A DNA stretch of 33,592 bases from Gemmatimonadota bacterium (GCA_003223425.1 QHVA01000113.1:1-33592), one strand, 5' to 3'. Shown: positions 24,581 to 33,592, numbered from the stretch's first letter. A program made the numbers and translations. The notes: a model not told the origin generated them from the sequence alone.

Positions 24581-25165
24581 TCACCGGCGGAACATGGGAA
24601 ACGCGAGCAGGATTGCCGCAATGACGCCCAGCGCTACCGATCCATACCAGACCAGTCTGTATCGCGTAAGCGCGCCGATAGCACCGAGCGCGATGGCGAT
24701 CTGAAGGAGCGCGACCGCGGCTGCGTAGATCTCGTGCTGGGAGAGAAGCGCCTCGGCCTCACGCGACTTCTCGTCCCTTTGATGCTCCAGCTCTCTGGCT
24801 TGTCGGGTGATCGAATCCTGCTGGGCGATGTACCGCGCGGATTCCTGTGACAGTTGCGGGGGAGCGGTTTTCCCCGCCGCCTGCCAGGCGTTGATCGCGC
24901 CCAAAGCGACGGCGCTCTTTATCCCTTTGGCCTGGTAGTACGCCCACTGATCCGACGCCTGTGCCTGGAATCTGGTGGCGTCGGTTTTGAGGACCAGCGC
25001 TTCATTTACGGTTGAACCGGCCTTGAGAGCTGCAATCGCCGCGAGCGCTGCCAGGATGGCCGTGGTAAGCGAGATCCAGCGCAGCAGTGAGCCCCTGCTC
25101 TTTTCCAGCTCCTTGTCTATTTCCTCTCGCAGCGAATCGGTATCGATTTCGATTTCTTCTGGCAT
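24581..25165 (-). CDS. DUF4337 membrane protein
   Basis: A 194-residue protein with an acidic N-terminus (MPEEIEIDTDSLREEIDKELE), a first transmembrane helix (SLTTAILAALAAIAALKAGS), a long soluble helical region (FQAQASDQWAYYQAKGIKSAV to SQHEIYAAA) and two C-terminal helices (ALLQIAIALGAIGALTRY and VWYGSVALGVIAAILLAFP). SDQWAYYQAKGIK is the mark of DUF4337 proteins, whose function is unknown. The charged central part can form a coiled coil. It is monocistronic and convergent to the phospholipase-like gene. Confidence 0.85.
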   Translation of the reverse strand: MPEEIEIDTDSLREEIDKELEKSRGSLLRWISLTTAILAALAAIAALKAGSTVNEALVLKTDATRFQAQASDQWAYYQAKGIKSAVALGAINAWQAAGKTAPPQLSQESARYIAQQDSITRQARELEHQRDEKSREAEALLSQHEIYAAAVALLQIAIALGAIGALTRYRLVWYGSVALGVIAAILLAFPMFRR

Positions 25166-25274
25166 TTATTTCTGACTGCCGGGGTGGGTGACGGCAACGC
25201 CGGCCGCCGTGGACAGGACCGCCCGCGGCGCGAGCCGGTGCACTAATATAGGATCCCACACATTCGAGAGTCCC

Positions 25275-25778
25275 ATGCAGCTGCGCGTCGTTTCGGTGAT
25301 CCTCTTCGTCGGCTATGCGTGTTCGTGCGAGCGACCAAACGCGCGGGACGTCCTCAGGGGCGAGAAAACCGAATCACCGCAAATCGCGTCGGATGGCTGC
25401 GATCGCTCCCTGTGGAATCATGTGTACGACCCGAGACGATTGCGCCAGCTCGCTCCGTGTTTGAGCGTTACGGGTGTGATCGACGAATCCGATGCCGATC
25501 CTGACGGCGACCAGCACTTTCTGCTCAGGCTCGACCCGGGTCAGGACACTCTGGTGAACAAGCGGAATGACAAGAAAAAGGGCGCCGACATGGTGGTCGA
25601 GATCGTGTGCGCCAATCCTACGACGAAGAAGAAAGCAAGATCAGCGTGCGCCGGCTACACCAATCGCATCGTCATACCAGCGGTGGGCGCGCACGTCAGA
25701 GTGACCGGCGCCTATGTCATTGACTCCCACAACGGATGGGCGGAGGTCCATCCCGTTTCGAGGATTCATAGCATGTGA
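25275..25778 (+). CDS. Small exported OB-fold-like protein of unknown function
   Basis: A 167-residue protein. The start at 25275 gives a hydrophobic leader MQLRVVSVILFVGYACSC, possibly a lipoprotein signal (Cys16), although the lipobox is not standard. The track start at 25188 is longer and unsupported. The mature part (YDPRRLRQLAPCLSVTGVIDE, then DQHFLLRLDPGQ, then VIPAVGAHVRVTGAYVID and the ending NGWAEVHPVSRI) has the strand order and closing GW-E-HPV motif of small OB-fold proteins such as the DUF3465 group. Several lysine-rich and cysteine-containing loops (KRNDKKKGAD, NPTTKKKARSACAG) are present. No enzyme motif is seen; ligand or nucleic-acid binding is only suggested by the fold. Confidence 0.68.
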   Translation: MQLRVVSVILFVGYACSCERPNARDVLRGEKTESPQIASDGCDRSLWNHVYDPRRLRQLAPCLSVTGVIDESDADPDGDQHFLLRLDPGQDTLVNKRNDKKKGADMVVEIVCANPTTKKKARSACAGYTNRIVIPAVGAHVRVTGAYVIDSHNGWAEVHPVSRIHSM

Positions 25779-25804
25779 CGGGAGCGGACATCCCGACTGT
25801 GCCG

Positions 25805-25824
25805 TGATAGCTAATTAGCTATCA
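25805..25824. promoter_or_regulatory. Perfect 20-bp palindrome, orphan operator
   Basis: TGATAGCTAATTAGCTATCA is identical on both strands. It is AT-rich in a GC-rich setting and stands 6 bp before an ATG (25831) whose ORF MAKSSAADRNLTSNVADDE soon loses any gene-like character. This is the usual place for a self-regulating repressor or antitoxin operator, but no intact regulator gene follows; a decayed one is possible. The rest of 25779-25948 shows nothing else. Confidence 0.6.
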
Positions 25825-25948
25825 TATGACATGGCAAAATCATCCGCCGCCGACCGGAATCTGACTTCCAATGTCGCCGACGATGAGTTCGAGGGCCGAA
25901 TTCGGCGAGACGGTTCGGGAGCCTGGTCGCTAACTTCGACGAGTATCT

Positions 25949-26635
25949 ATGCGCACCGCCATCGTCCTGGTCCTCCTCGAATCTCTAATCGTCTCTGCCC
26001 CTCATCTCCCGGCGCAGCAAAGCGCGGCGACGAAACTCGTGACGATCGATGGCATTGTGGTGGACGGTGCGAACGCTCCCGTTCCAAGCGCCGAGGTCGG
26101 TCTCACTCTCGAGGGCATGAAGAACACGTTTGCCAGATCGGATAACGCTGGCCACTTCACATGATACAGGGTCAGGACGATCACGCTCGACCTGTTCAAG
26201 CTGAGCGCCCACGAGCCGGTGAAGGTCGACCTCGAAAGTGTTGCCTCAGATCTGGACACGGTAACCATCGATGCAACGAGCGGCAGGATGGAGGAATTCT
26301 ATTATCACAAGAACACGAGCTCCTTCGGTTACTTCATTGATGAACCCGAGATCCGGAAACGCGCTCCCAGATTCGTTAGTGAGCTCTTCCGAACGATTCC
26401 TGGCGCGAGGATCCAGGTGTCGCGCCGCATCGGCAACACGGTCACTCTGCGCGGCTGCCAGCCGCGCATCTGGGTGGACGGCGTAAAGACGCAAGACACG
26501 GAATTGGACGAAGTCGCAAACGTGGACGAGGTGGCGGCAATCGAGGTCTATCCCTCATGGGCTGGAACGCCTCCGCAGTACATGGATCGGGAAACCAGAG
26601 CATGTGGAACCATCGTCGTCTGGAGCCGCCGCTAA
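25949..26635 (+). pseudogene. Plug-only TonB-type protein interrupted by an in-frame TGA
   Basis: One reading frame of 229 codons with a single internal stop, TGA at 26162-26164. Before it: signal peptide (AIVLVLLESLIVSAPHLPAQ) and the start of a CarboxypepD_reg-like unit (VTIDGIVVDGANAPVPSAEVGL, ending AGHFT). After it, in the same frame: LDTVTIDAT, then a plug-like domain (FVSELFRTIPGARIQV, VTLRGCQPRIWVDGVKT, EVAAIEVYPSW) and the ending ACGTIVVWSRR. The layout and cysteine pair match the protein at 17692. Readings are a nonsense mutation, a sequencing error or, much less likely, stop recoding. I saw no selenocysteine-insertion-like hairpin by eye, and the family has no known Sec. Confidence 0.78.
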
Positions 26636-26706
26636 TAGCGGAACCGATGATCGAGTAGCGATCAAAACGTCTCGAGAAGGTCGATCGGTGAGTGCCGGGA
26701 AAAAGA

Positions 26707-26732
26707 AAGCCCCTCGAGCAATCGAGGGGCTT
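26707..26732 (-). terminator. Intrinsic terminator of the SusC-SusD operon
   Basis: Stem AAGCCCCTCGA / TCGAGGGGCTT with loop GCAA. On the minus strand it is followed by TCTTTTTCCC, a good U-tract. It stands 28 bp after the SusD stop and also serves the convergent plug-only gene. Confidence 0.88.
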
Positions 26733-26759
26733 CTCAAAGACGCAATACAGCGGCCGGAT

Positions 26760-28331
26760 TTACGGCGCCGGTGCACTCCCACGTAGACCGCAGGTAAAAG
26801 TCGTCGGGTACGTCGGAGCCGCGGTAGGCGCGGTATCCCAATACATGCGCGTTTCGAACGTATCCGAACCCTGCTGTGCAATAGCGGCGTTCAGATTTGT
26901 ACCGTTTACCGAACGTTCCGTTGTCGAGTACTGGAAGCGGCGCGGGATGTTGGCTCTACTCGCTGCTGGTCCCGGGGAAACTGTATATGGCACGCAGGTG
27001 CGACGCCATTCGGCCCACGCCTGCCCACCATCGGAGAAGAGCGCGATCCATTTCTGCTGTGCGATTCGAATCAATCCCGGCGTGCCGGCTACATAGGCAA
27101 CGTTCGGCTGCGCAAGATAGGCTGCGGCTCCCGCTGCAGTTCCACCCCACTGCTCGATTGACGCGGTCACACCGGCGTCATAGAAACCGGCTGCCTGCGC
27201 CGGGTTCAAACCACCCAAGCTCCGATTGGCCGCCTCGGCCTGGGTCAGAGCAACTTCCGCGTAGGTCATGACGAACGATGGGAAGCTGTTTCCGGTGCCG
27301 CCGAAAAAGCCGTAGGCTGTGTTGCCGGGAAACATCTTGGCGGTTATGCGTGATGAGCAGCAGATGTAAGGAGCTGCGGCGTCAGGTGTGAGCGCATTGG
27401 GCGCGCCCTTGTATGTCCCGTCATCCGGGCTGGGCTGCGCATACAGCGAAATCCTGGGATCGTTAAGCGACTTAAGGAGATTCATGAGGACAATCGAGAC
27501 GCGGTTGTCATCGCGAGTCGAAAAGAAGTTCGCCCACGGGTTATTGTAGACCCCGTCTCCGGGCCAGGTAAACACGGCGTTGTCAGCGTTCGACTGAAAA
27601 ACTCCGCCGGGCGCCGCGAAAGCCGCTGCGAGCTGTGTGTTCGTAGTGGTCGGATCCTTGTTGACAAGACGTAGTGCGTACCTCGCACGCAGTGAATTGG
27701 CGAAGCGCTGCCAGTGCAGAAGATCTCCACCGTAGATCGGATCCGCGCTTCCAAGGCTGCCTGCATTGGCTCCAGCCGCCGCGATGTCCTTGCTGACCTT
27801 GTCCAACTGCGCGAAGAAGTCAGCGTAAATGTCCTTCTGGGCGTCGTACTTCGGCGAAAGGCTTCCGCCAGCGTCTCCCTTCAGTGCATCGAAATAAGGA
27901 ATGTCACCCCAGGTATCAGTTATGTATCCGAAGCTCAAAGTCCTCATTGTGAGCGCCGGACCATAGATCCCGGGCTGGTTGGCGGTCACGCCCTTTTCGA
28001 TGGCCTTCTCAAAGTCTACGAGGTGAAGAGTGTATGGATTATCGAAAAATCCGGCAGTCGAGCCGCCGGTAAGACGCGTGTACTGATCCTCGTTTGGATA
28101 TTGAACTTCGGCCAGATGCTGCGTCACGAACTCTGTGGCGCGGAGATCATATCCTCCGAACCACCGGCTGACGGCGTCCACGGTTGCCGCTGTGAACAGC
28201 GTCGAAGCCGGTACGTCCTCGGGGTTGTTCGGATTCTTGTTGAGATTGGTCAGGTTATCCGTGTTGCACGCAGCCACGCTGAGCGCTACCGCGAGTCCGG
28301 ATCCGACCGTGAGAAGTTTTTTATTGATCAT
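26760..28331 (-). CDS. SusD/RagB-type outer-membrane nutrient-binding lipoprotein
   Basis: A 523-residue lipoprotein (KKLLTVGSGLAVALSVAACNTD, lipidated Cys22). The next residues LTNLNKNPNNPEDVPASTLFTAA and the helix-rich TPR-like body match the SusD-like group 2 proteins (PF12771 type): the LNxNPNxP opening, YITDTWGDIPYFDAL, DFFAQLDKVSKDI, LHWQRFANSLRARYALRLVNKDP and WIALFSDGGQAWAEWRRTCVP. It sits on the cell surface as a lid over the SusC porin and helps capture oligosaccharides or peptides. It begins 26 bp after the SusC stop, a normal operon arrangement. The substrate cannot be told, because no glycoside hydrolase or peptidase gene is adjacent. A strong terminator follows. Confidence 0.92.
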   Translation of the reverse strand: MINKKLLTVGSGLAVALSVAACNTDNLTNLNKNPNNPEDVPASTLFTAATVDAVSRWFGGYDLRATEFVTQHLAEVQYPNEDQYTRLTGGSTAGFFDNPYTLHLVDFEKAIEKGVTANQPGIYGPALTMRTLSFGYITDTWGDIPYFDALKGDAGGSLSPKYDAQKDIYADFFAQLDKVSKDIAAAGANAGSLGSADPIYGGDLLHWQRFANSLRARYALRLVNKDPTTTNTQLAAAFAAPGGVFQSNADNAVFTWPGDGVYNNPWANFFSTRDDNRVSIVLMNLLKSLNDPRISLYAQPSPDDGTYKGAPNALTPDAAAPYICCSSRITAKMFPGNTAYGFFGGTGNSFPSFVMTYAEVALTQAEAANRSLGGLNPAQAAGFYDAGVTASIEQWGGTAAGAAAYLAQPNVAYVAGTPGLIRIAQQKWIALFSDGGQAWAEWRRTCVPYTVSPGPAASRANIPRRFQYSTTERSVNGTNLNAAIAQQGSDTFETRMYWDTAPTAAPTYPTTFTCGLRGSAPAP

Positions 28332-28357
28332 CTGTCTTTAGTCTCAGAAAGGGCCGG

Positions 28358-31300
28358 TTACGGCGTGATTCGGAAGCTCAGACCCCAGCTTCGCGTGTTA
28401 GGAAGCGCACCAAACTCAACGCCCTGGAAGTTCCCAACCGTATAGGAGAACTCAGGATCGATGTTCGGCACCTTGGTCCACGTGTGCAGATTGCGACCGG
28501 TAAGGGCGATGCTCACCCCGCGCGCGTTGAAACGGTTTGCCCAGGCTGCAGGCAGCTCGAGCCCGAAGCGAAGCTCACGCAGCTTCACGTAGCTCGCATC
28601 GTAGATGTAAGGTTCCGTTACCGGAAAAATGTTTTGGAAGTACTGCTCCGCCGTCACGTTTATGGTATTGGGCTGGCCCGTATTGATGTCGATTCCGTCG
28701 ACAACGATTCCTGGGTTATTCCAATCCACCTCGCGTCCCCGCAGAGACTCCTTCGTGACACCTGAATAATCGCCGAAGAAGTTCGTGATGCTGGCGATTT
28801 GACCACCGCGACGGATGTCGAGCAGGCCACTTACCGTCAGACTTCTATAGTTGATCGTGTTACTCCACCCGCCTGTCCAGTTGGGCTGGATGTTGCCGAG
28901 GATCTTCCGGCCTCCAATCACGGTGAGACCCCCATCGGTCAGGATCTTGCCAGTGGCGGAATCGCGAGCGAACCCGTAAGCGAAGATGGAACCATAGGGC
29001 TCACCCTGTCGCGCCTCGATGTTCGTATACCAGGAGCTTCCGATCACAAAGGTCTTGATGCCCGGCGCGAGCTCGTCGACCATGCTCTTGTTGTGGGAGT
29101 AGTTGAACATCGAGTTCCACGTCACGCCACTCGCGGTCTGCAGCGGCGTCAGGCCGAGCAGGAAGTCGAAGCCCTTGTTGCTGATTTGACCAGCGTTCAC
29201 AGCCTTCGACTGAAAACCGGAAGTACCCGACACTGGAATCGTGAAGATCTGGTTCTTGGTCTTCTTGTTGTAGGCGCTGCCGTCGAACGTGACCCTGCCA
29301 TCCAGGAATGCCAGCTCGAGTCCCACTTCGTCGGAGTTGGTGCTCTCAGGCTTCAGATCGGGATTGGCGATGAAGTTCTGGATCCTGAACTGTGGGAGGC
29401 CGGCGAATTTCCCGGCGAGCCCTGTATACGTCGGGCGCAGTTGATACGGATCCGCATCGTTTCCGACGCGAGCCGTCGAAGCGCGAAGCTTGGCGTACGT
29501 GAGCACATTGTTCTTGAGCGCCGGGATCGCATCAGACAGCACGATCGACGTGTTGACCGAGGGATAGAAATAGGAATTCTTTCCCTTCGGCAGTGTGGAT
29601 GACCAGTCATTCCTGGCCGTGCCTTCAACCGTCCACCAGTTGTTCAGTGTGAACGCGGCGGCGCCATAGACGCTGTTGACCTGCCGGCGCGAGGAATACT
29701 GACCGAGTGTTGGCGTTACAGCGGCGTTCGAGACGTTATAGATACCGGCTACTGAGAGACCCGGCGTTGCTGTGCTCGCATTCTCAAAGCGCTCCCGACG
29801 AACCGTTCCACCAAGGGTCGAGTTGAGGCTTAGGTGGGTGCCAACGGGCCGGCTGATCGTTAGCAGCAGGTCGCTGTTGTTCTGATTGCTATAGTCGCTG
29901 ATGTCCTGGAAGCCACCGAAATAGTTCGCGTCGATTCCGTGTCCTGCGACAACATCCTGGATGTTGCCCTGCGCGAAACGCTCGTCGATGCCGAGTCGGT
30001 AGATGTCAGATCCGGTGCGGGCAATCAGGTTTCCACCGTCGAACAGCCTGTAGTTGGCCGATACCGTTCCAATGAACCGATCCCGAATGTCGCCGACGGG
30101 ATTCTCGAACTGTCTCCAGAACGGATTGTTGTGGAAGTTGTAATTCCAGTTGAACTCGCGGCTTGCGGGACCATTGTTCATGGCGCCGCCCTGCGAGTAA
30201 TTGCGCAGCGCGTTCATGTCGATTTGCCGGCCGAACCAGACGAAGGTCTCGAGAATGCCGGTGTTGTAGCCGGTCCCGGGACGGTTCATCGCTGCGTTGT
30301 GTATGTATTGCAATGTTGCGTCGGTGCTCAGGTTCGGAGTAACCTGGAGCGAGCCGTTGAGCAGACCGGAAGTCTTCGAAAAGTTGTTGTTCGGGATGTA
30401 GCCCGTGATGTTGTCGCGACCGAGCGAGACGCGCGCACTGGCGCGGTCGTTGCCGCCACTGACGGCGAGAGTCGTCGACCGGGTGTGACCGGTGTTGAAG
30501 AAGCTCTCGACGTTGTCCGGGTGAGCGATCCACGGCGTTGCGACTGTAGGACTGGTGAACTGCAGGCATGGCGCCGACTGGTCATAGGTCGTCGTGTTCG
30601 CAATGAAAGTGCAACCGTGGGTGCGGCCATCCAGCTTCGGTCCGAAGCTCTGGTCGGCCCAGTCGTTCACGCCGTTGCCCGCGCCGTCGAAATACTGGAA
30701 CTCACCGCCAGCGCCCTGACCATACAGATTCTGGTAATTAGGGAGAATCGAAGGCTTGTCCCACGTATAAGTGGTGCTAATTTCGGTGCGAGCTCGATTT
30801 CCACTCGACGCGCCCTTCTTGGTCGTGATCACGATGACGCCGTTCGAGGCGCGCGAGCCGTATAGCGCGGCCGCGTTTGGACCCTTCAGCACGCTCATCG
30901 TCGCGATATCGTCCGGATTGAGATCCGAGATTCCGCTTCCGAAGTCGTAGCCGCCGTTCGGATCGCCGCTGTGGCGTGATCTCGAGTTTTCGTTATTCGA
31001 GATCGGCGTGCCGTCGACGACGAAAAGGGGCTGGTTGTTGCCGGTGATCGAGTTCGCCCCGCGAATCACGATGCGAGCCGATCCGCCCTGGGTGTCTGAT
31101 TGATCTCGGTGTTGCTAAGCTGCTGCTGCGCAGTTCCGAGCTGGCTCTTCTCTCTCGTCAGACCGAGCGCCGTTACGACGACGCCCTGCAGCTGTGTTGC
31201 CGCGGTCGAGAGACTGAAGCTCTGGGTTAACGGTGCACCCGTGAGCGAAACAGACGCCGAGCTTGGCTGAAAGCCGAGGCGCCGCGCGAGCAGAGTGACC

Positions 31301-31533
31301 GTCGTGCCGTTCGCCGATGCGGGGGCGGTGAAGCTGTAGTGGCCCGTCTCGTCGGTAAATCCACCAGCGCGCAAAGTCGGTATACTCACGCTCGCGCCGA
31401 CGACTGGTGCTCCACCCGTGCCAGTCACCTGGCCACTGATGGCCGTTCCCTGCGCCTGAGCGAGTGCCGGAGCGAGCCCGAGCACGACACCCGCTACCGC
31501 AAGGAAGCGAGAGATCCTACCTGTCATTCCCAT
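28358..31533 (-). pseudogene. SusC/RagA TonB-linked outer-membrane transporter, frame broken in the plug
   Basis: Frame one (31533 to about 31085) holds a signal peptide (FLAVAGVVLGLAPALAQAQG), a CarboxypepD_reg domain (ISGQVTGTGGAPVVGASVSI) and the plug start (LQGVVVTALGLTREKSQLG to NTEINQT). Frame two resumes as [42 protein letters not shown] and a full barrel ending [11 protein letters not shown]. Between EINQT and QGGSA, SusC proteins carry about 25-30 residues with the LxGKxxGVxV motif. They are absent here and the frame shifts, so an out-of-frame deletion near 31088 is inferred. The start at 31533 (or ATG 31527) has GCGAGGTG upstream. Intact, it would import a SusD-bound ligand across the outer membrane with TonB energy. 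Confidence 0.88.
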
Positions 31534-31774
31534 ACAACACCTCGCTGAAAGTGAAACTGTGATGTGGCGTATCGCGCATCGCGGGAGATGTCGTTCGAGC
31601 TTCTCCGCGATCGCGACTATTGTGGGCATGATAGAGTGGCGTGAATCCGAATGCTGGCCAGATACGGACTCCGAATCGGTGCGATCGAGCGCAGATGATT
31701 CGGTACCGGGTCTCCGCGATTCCACGTCCGGATTCGGCTAGCATGAAGCGCCGCGCGGATCCTAGATTCCCCAC

Positions 31775-33293
31775 GTGACCCACCCGATCGCCTGGGCGCC
31801 TCTTCCTCCTGCCGACATCTGCGAGCGTGCGCTCAATGCGCGCGACCCGCGATTCGACGGCATCTTCTTCGTCGGTATCACCTCGACGAGGGTGTACTGC
31901 CGGCCGACCTGCCCAGCGCGGGTGTCCTATACGCATCGCCGTCGGTTCTTTGACTCCGCGGCGTCCGCCGAGCGGGCGGGATTCCGGCCTTGTCTCCGGT
32001 GCCGCCCGGAGCTCGCGCCGGGACGCGCGCCGATGGATGCCGTGCCCCGCCTCGCGCGAGTGGCGGCGGATCGCATCGGCGCGGGCGCGCTCAACGGTCG
32101 CACCGTTGCGGATCTCGCCCGCGATCTTGGCGTCAGCGAGCGACACCTGCGCCGTGCGGTCGAACACGAGATCGGTGTCTCACCACTCGACCTGGCGCAG
32201 ACACATCGCCTGCTGCTCGCCAGGCGTCTCCTCGGCGACACGTTGCTGTCGGTGACCCGCGTTGCGTACGCCAGCGGTTTCCAGAGCCTGCGTCGCTTCA
32301 ACGCGGCATTCCGCGAGCAGTACCGGATGGCGCCGAGCGCAATCAGGCGCGCCGCGCGCGCACACGGCGGCGAGAAGGTCGCGTTGGAAGAGGACGCGCC
32401 GCTATGCCTCAGTCTCTCTTACCGGGCTCCACTCGCCTGGGACGCGCTTCTCGCCTTTCTCCGGCGTGACGCTATCGAGGGCGTGGAGATCGTGGATGGC
32501 CGTCTCTATGGCCGCACGATCCACGTCGCAGGCTCCAGCGGTTTTGTCGTCGTCGAGGATGCGGCCGTGCGGCCAGATGATTGGGGAGCGGACGTGCCTC
32601 TCCGCGCACCAGCGACGCTTGCGCGACGGCCGGCACACACGCACGCGAATCCGACAGCTCTTCGACCTGGACGCCGAGCCCACAGTAATCGACGCGCATC
32701 TGACGCAGGGTGGGCTCGGGGCACTTGTCGCTAAGCGACCCGGCGTGCGCATCCCGGGCACGATCGACGGATTCGACGTCGCGCTCCGAGCGATACTTCG
32801 TGGTCGCGCGCGCGCCGGTCGCGGCAAGGCATCAAGTGATCCGGCACGCCGCGTAGCATGGGCGCTCGGCGAGCCGCTCGAGACGGGCATCCCGGCGCTG
32901 TCTCGGCTCGCACCAAGCGCGACGCGGGTTGCCGACGCCGGCAGCGCCCGGCTCGAAGCGCTCGGGATTCCACGACGCCGGGCAGCCGCGGCGGTCGCGG
33001 TGGCCCGGCTGGTCGCCGACGGTACGCTACGCCTGGAGCGGGGGAGTGACGTGGCCGCGACGCGGCGCGCACTGACAGAAATCGCCGGTGTCACCGATCA
33101 GGGCGCGACGACGATCGTGATGCGCGCGCTATACTGGCCCGATGCTTTGTCAACCACGGATCGCGCGCTGCAACGCGCGGCGGGAGTCTCCACGGCGCGT
33201 GAGCTCCGCGCGCGCGCGGAGCGGTGGCGCCCCTGGCGCGCATACGCGGCGATGCATCTCTGGCTCGAGGAAGAGGCGCGCTCGCGACGCTGA
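31775..33293 (+). pseudogene. Ada-AlkA fusion: methylation-response regulator and 3-methyladenine glycosylase, frameshifted
   Basis: Frame one (31775 to about 32640): Ada zinc domain with four Cys (42, 46, 73, 76 in VYCRPTCPARVSYTHRR and FRPCLRCRPEL; Cys42 matches the methyl-accepting Cys38 of E. coli Ada), then an AraC-type helix-turn-helix (TVADLARDLGVSERHLRR; VAYASGFQSLRRFNAAFR), then the AlkA N-terminal domain (LSLSYRAPLAWDALLAFL). Around GGCACACACGCACGCG (32631-32646) the frame shifts by one. AlkA continues in the other frame: RIRQLFDLDAEPTVIDAHL, VAWALGEPL, TDRALQRAAG (catalytic Asp) and ERWRPWRAYAAMHLW. The combined length, about 500 residues, fits the known Ada-AlkA fusion. The helix-hairpin-helix reads IAGVTDQGATTIV instead of the usual LPGIGPWTA. 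A one-base indel in a CA/CG-rich run may be a read error. Confidence 0.88.
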
Positions 33294-33377
33294 GCCGTCG
33301 GTGAATGGAATCGTTTAATGGCTGTACGCCCAGGAGAGAGACGAACGCGGGCGGCAGTCATCGGCGTCGGTGGCCGA

Positions 33378-33592
33378 ATGATAGTAGAAGTCAGAAAGTA
33401 CACGATCAAGCCGGGGCTGCGCGCGAAGTTCATCGAATTCTTCGAGACACGCTCGGCGCCGGCGCAGCGCGAAGCGGGGATGGAAATCCTGGGGCCGCTG
33501 CTCGATGTTGAAAATCCTGATGTGTTCGTTTTTCTTCGTGGATTTCCATCACTCGAAGAGCGCGACCGAATGAAGAAGGAGTTCTACGAGGG
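33378..33592 (+). CDS. NIPSNAP family protein, cut by the window end
   Basis: An open frame from ATG 33378 to the window edge, not in the ORF track because it has no stop yet. The 71 visible residues read MIVEVRKYTIKPGLRAKFIEF, then EILGPLLDVENPDVFVFLRGFPSLEERDRMKKEFYE. This is the first ferredoxin-like unit of NIPSNAP proteins (YTIKPG, FVFLRGF), small dimeric alpha+beta-barrel proteins of unclear role. It follows the Ada-AlkA gene by 84 bp on the same strand. The shorter track ORF at 33305-33511 is in another frame and is a shadow. Confidence 0.85.
   Translation, partial: MIVEVRKYTIKPGLRAKFIEFFETRSAPAQREAGMEILGPLLDVENPDVFVFLRGFPSLEERDRMKKEFYE

Noticed and set aside
25831-26145. ORF after the 20-bp palindrome (MAKSSAADRN...)
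   Set aside because: It runs into the plug-only gene in another frame, has no ribosome-binding site and no helix-turn-helix that I can see. At most a decayed regulator start.
29939-30865. 308-residue plus-strand ORF
   Set aside because: It lies wholly antisense to the SusC barrel, whose strands and motifs are clear. Its composition is that of a GC-rich shadow frame and it has no family motif.
1-33592. CRISPR array, tRNA, rRNA, prophage or transposase
   Set aside because: No regularly spaced direct repeats, no cloverleaf with CCA-type ends, no ribosomal RNA signature and no recombinase or phage structural motif was found by reading. The dispersed repeat is not evenly spaced and has no unique spacers.

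Overview
The window reads as chromosomal DNA of a high-GC, diderm (outer-membrane) bacterium. A member of the Gemmatimonadota is my best inference. The basis is a SusC/SusD pair in a GC-rich genome, a DUF5916-type outer-membrane protein, short carboxypeptidase-regulatory/TonB-plug proteins without a barrel, many signal-peptide and lipoprotein genes, and a type IV pilin. No rRNA, tRNA, CRISPR array, phage or transposase gene was recognised. The taxonomic call is from gene content only.

Layout. 1-5.9 kb: a DUF5916/CBM9-like outer-membrane protein, an orphan soluble sensor histidine kinase, a DUF2214 membrane protein and a FAD-dependent monooxygenase, separated by four copies of a dispersed palindromic intergenic repeat; a fifth copy lies at 19.1 kb. 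6.0-9.5 kb: a glycan/lipid-sugar block with a GT87-like membrane glycosyltransferase facing a minus-strand operon of methyltransferase, polyprenyl-phosphate-type GT2 and ChbG/HpnK-type deacetylase. 9.5-12 kb: phosphoglucomutase (pgm) convergent with a DUF3108 protein. 12-15.6 kb: a broken pyridoxamine-oxidase-like fragment, an oligopeptidase B-like S9 peptidase, and a two-gene nucleotidyltransferase module resembling a toxin-antitoxin pair with a palindromic operator. 15.8-20.8 kb: a secreted small protein, a Tat-exported M24 peptidase, a plug-only TonB-type protein, a small lipoprotein, a ZIP metal transporter and a cupin. 20.9-23 kb: a periplasmic TPR protein and a type IV pilin, each with good ribosome-binding sites, separated by a strong terminator. 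23.3-33.6 kb: a phospholipase D/cardiolipin synthase-like gene, a DUF4337 protein, an exported small protein, a second plug-only protein, SusD, SusC, an Ada-AlkA fusion, and the start of a NIPSNAP protein.

The most striking features are three. First, the repeat family flanks and even enters genes. Second, four of the eight genes in the last 10 kb have a broken reading frame: a short internal deletion in two, an in-frame TGA in one, and a one-base-type shift in one. This is either local gene decay or an assembly artefact. Third, there are two barrel-less plug proteins with a shared pair of cysteines. I did not find a clear large multi-gene undescribed defence or biosynthetic system. The nucleotidyltransferase pair, the plug-only proteins and the repeat are the best candidates for something new.

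Start codons were moved inward from the ORF track where a ribosome-binding site, signal peptide or repeat decided the matter (2606-3895, 4152, 9531, 15551, 17692, 22356, 22961, 25275, 31533).
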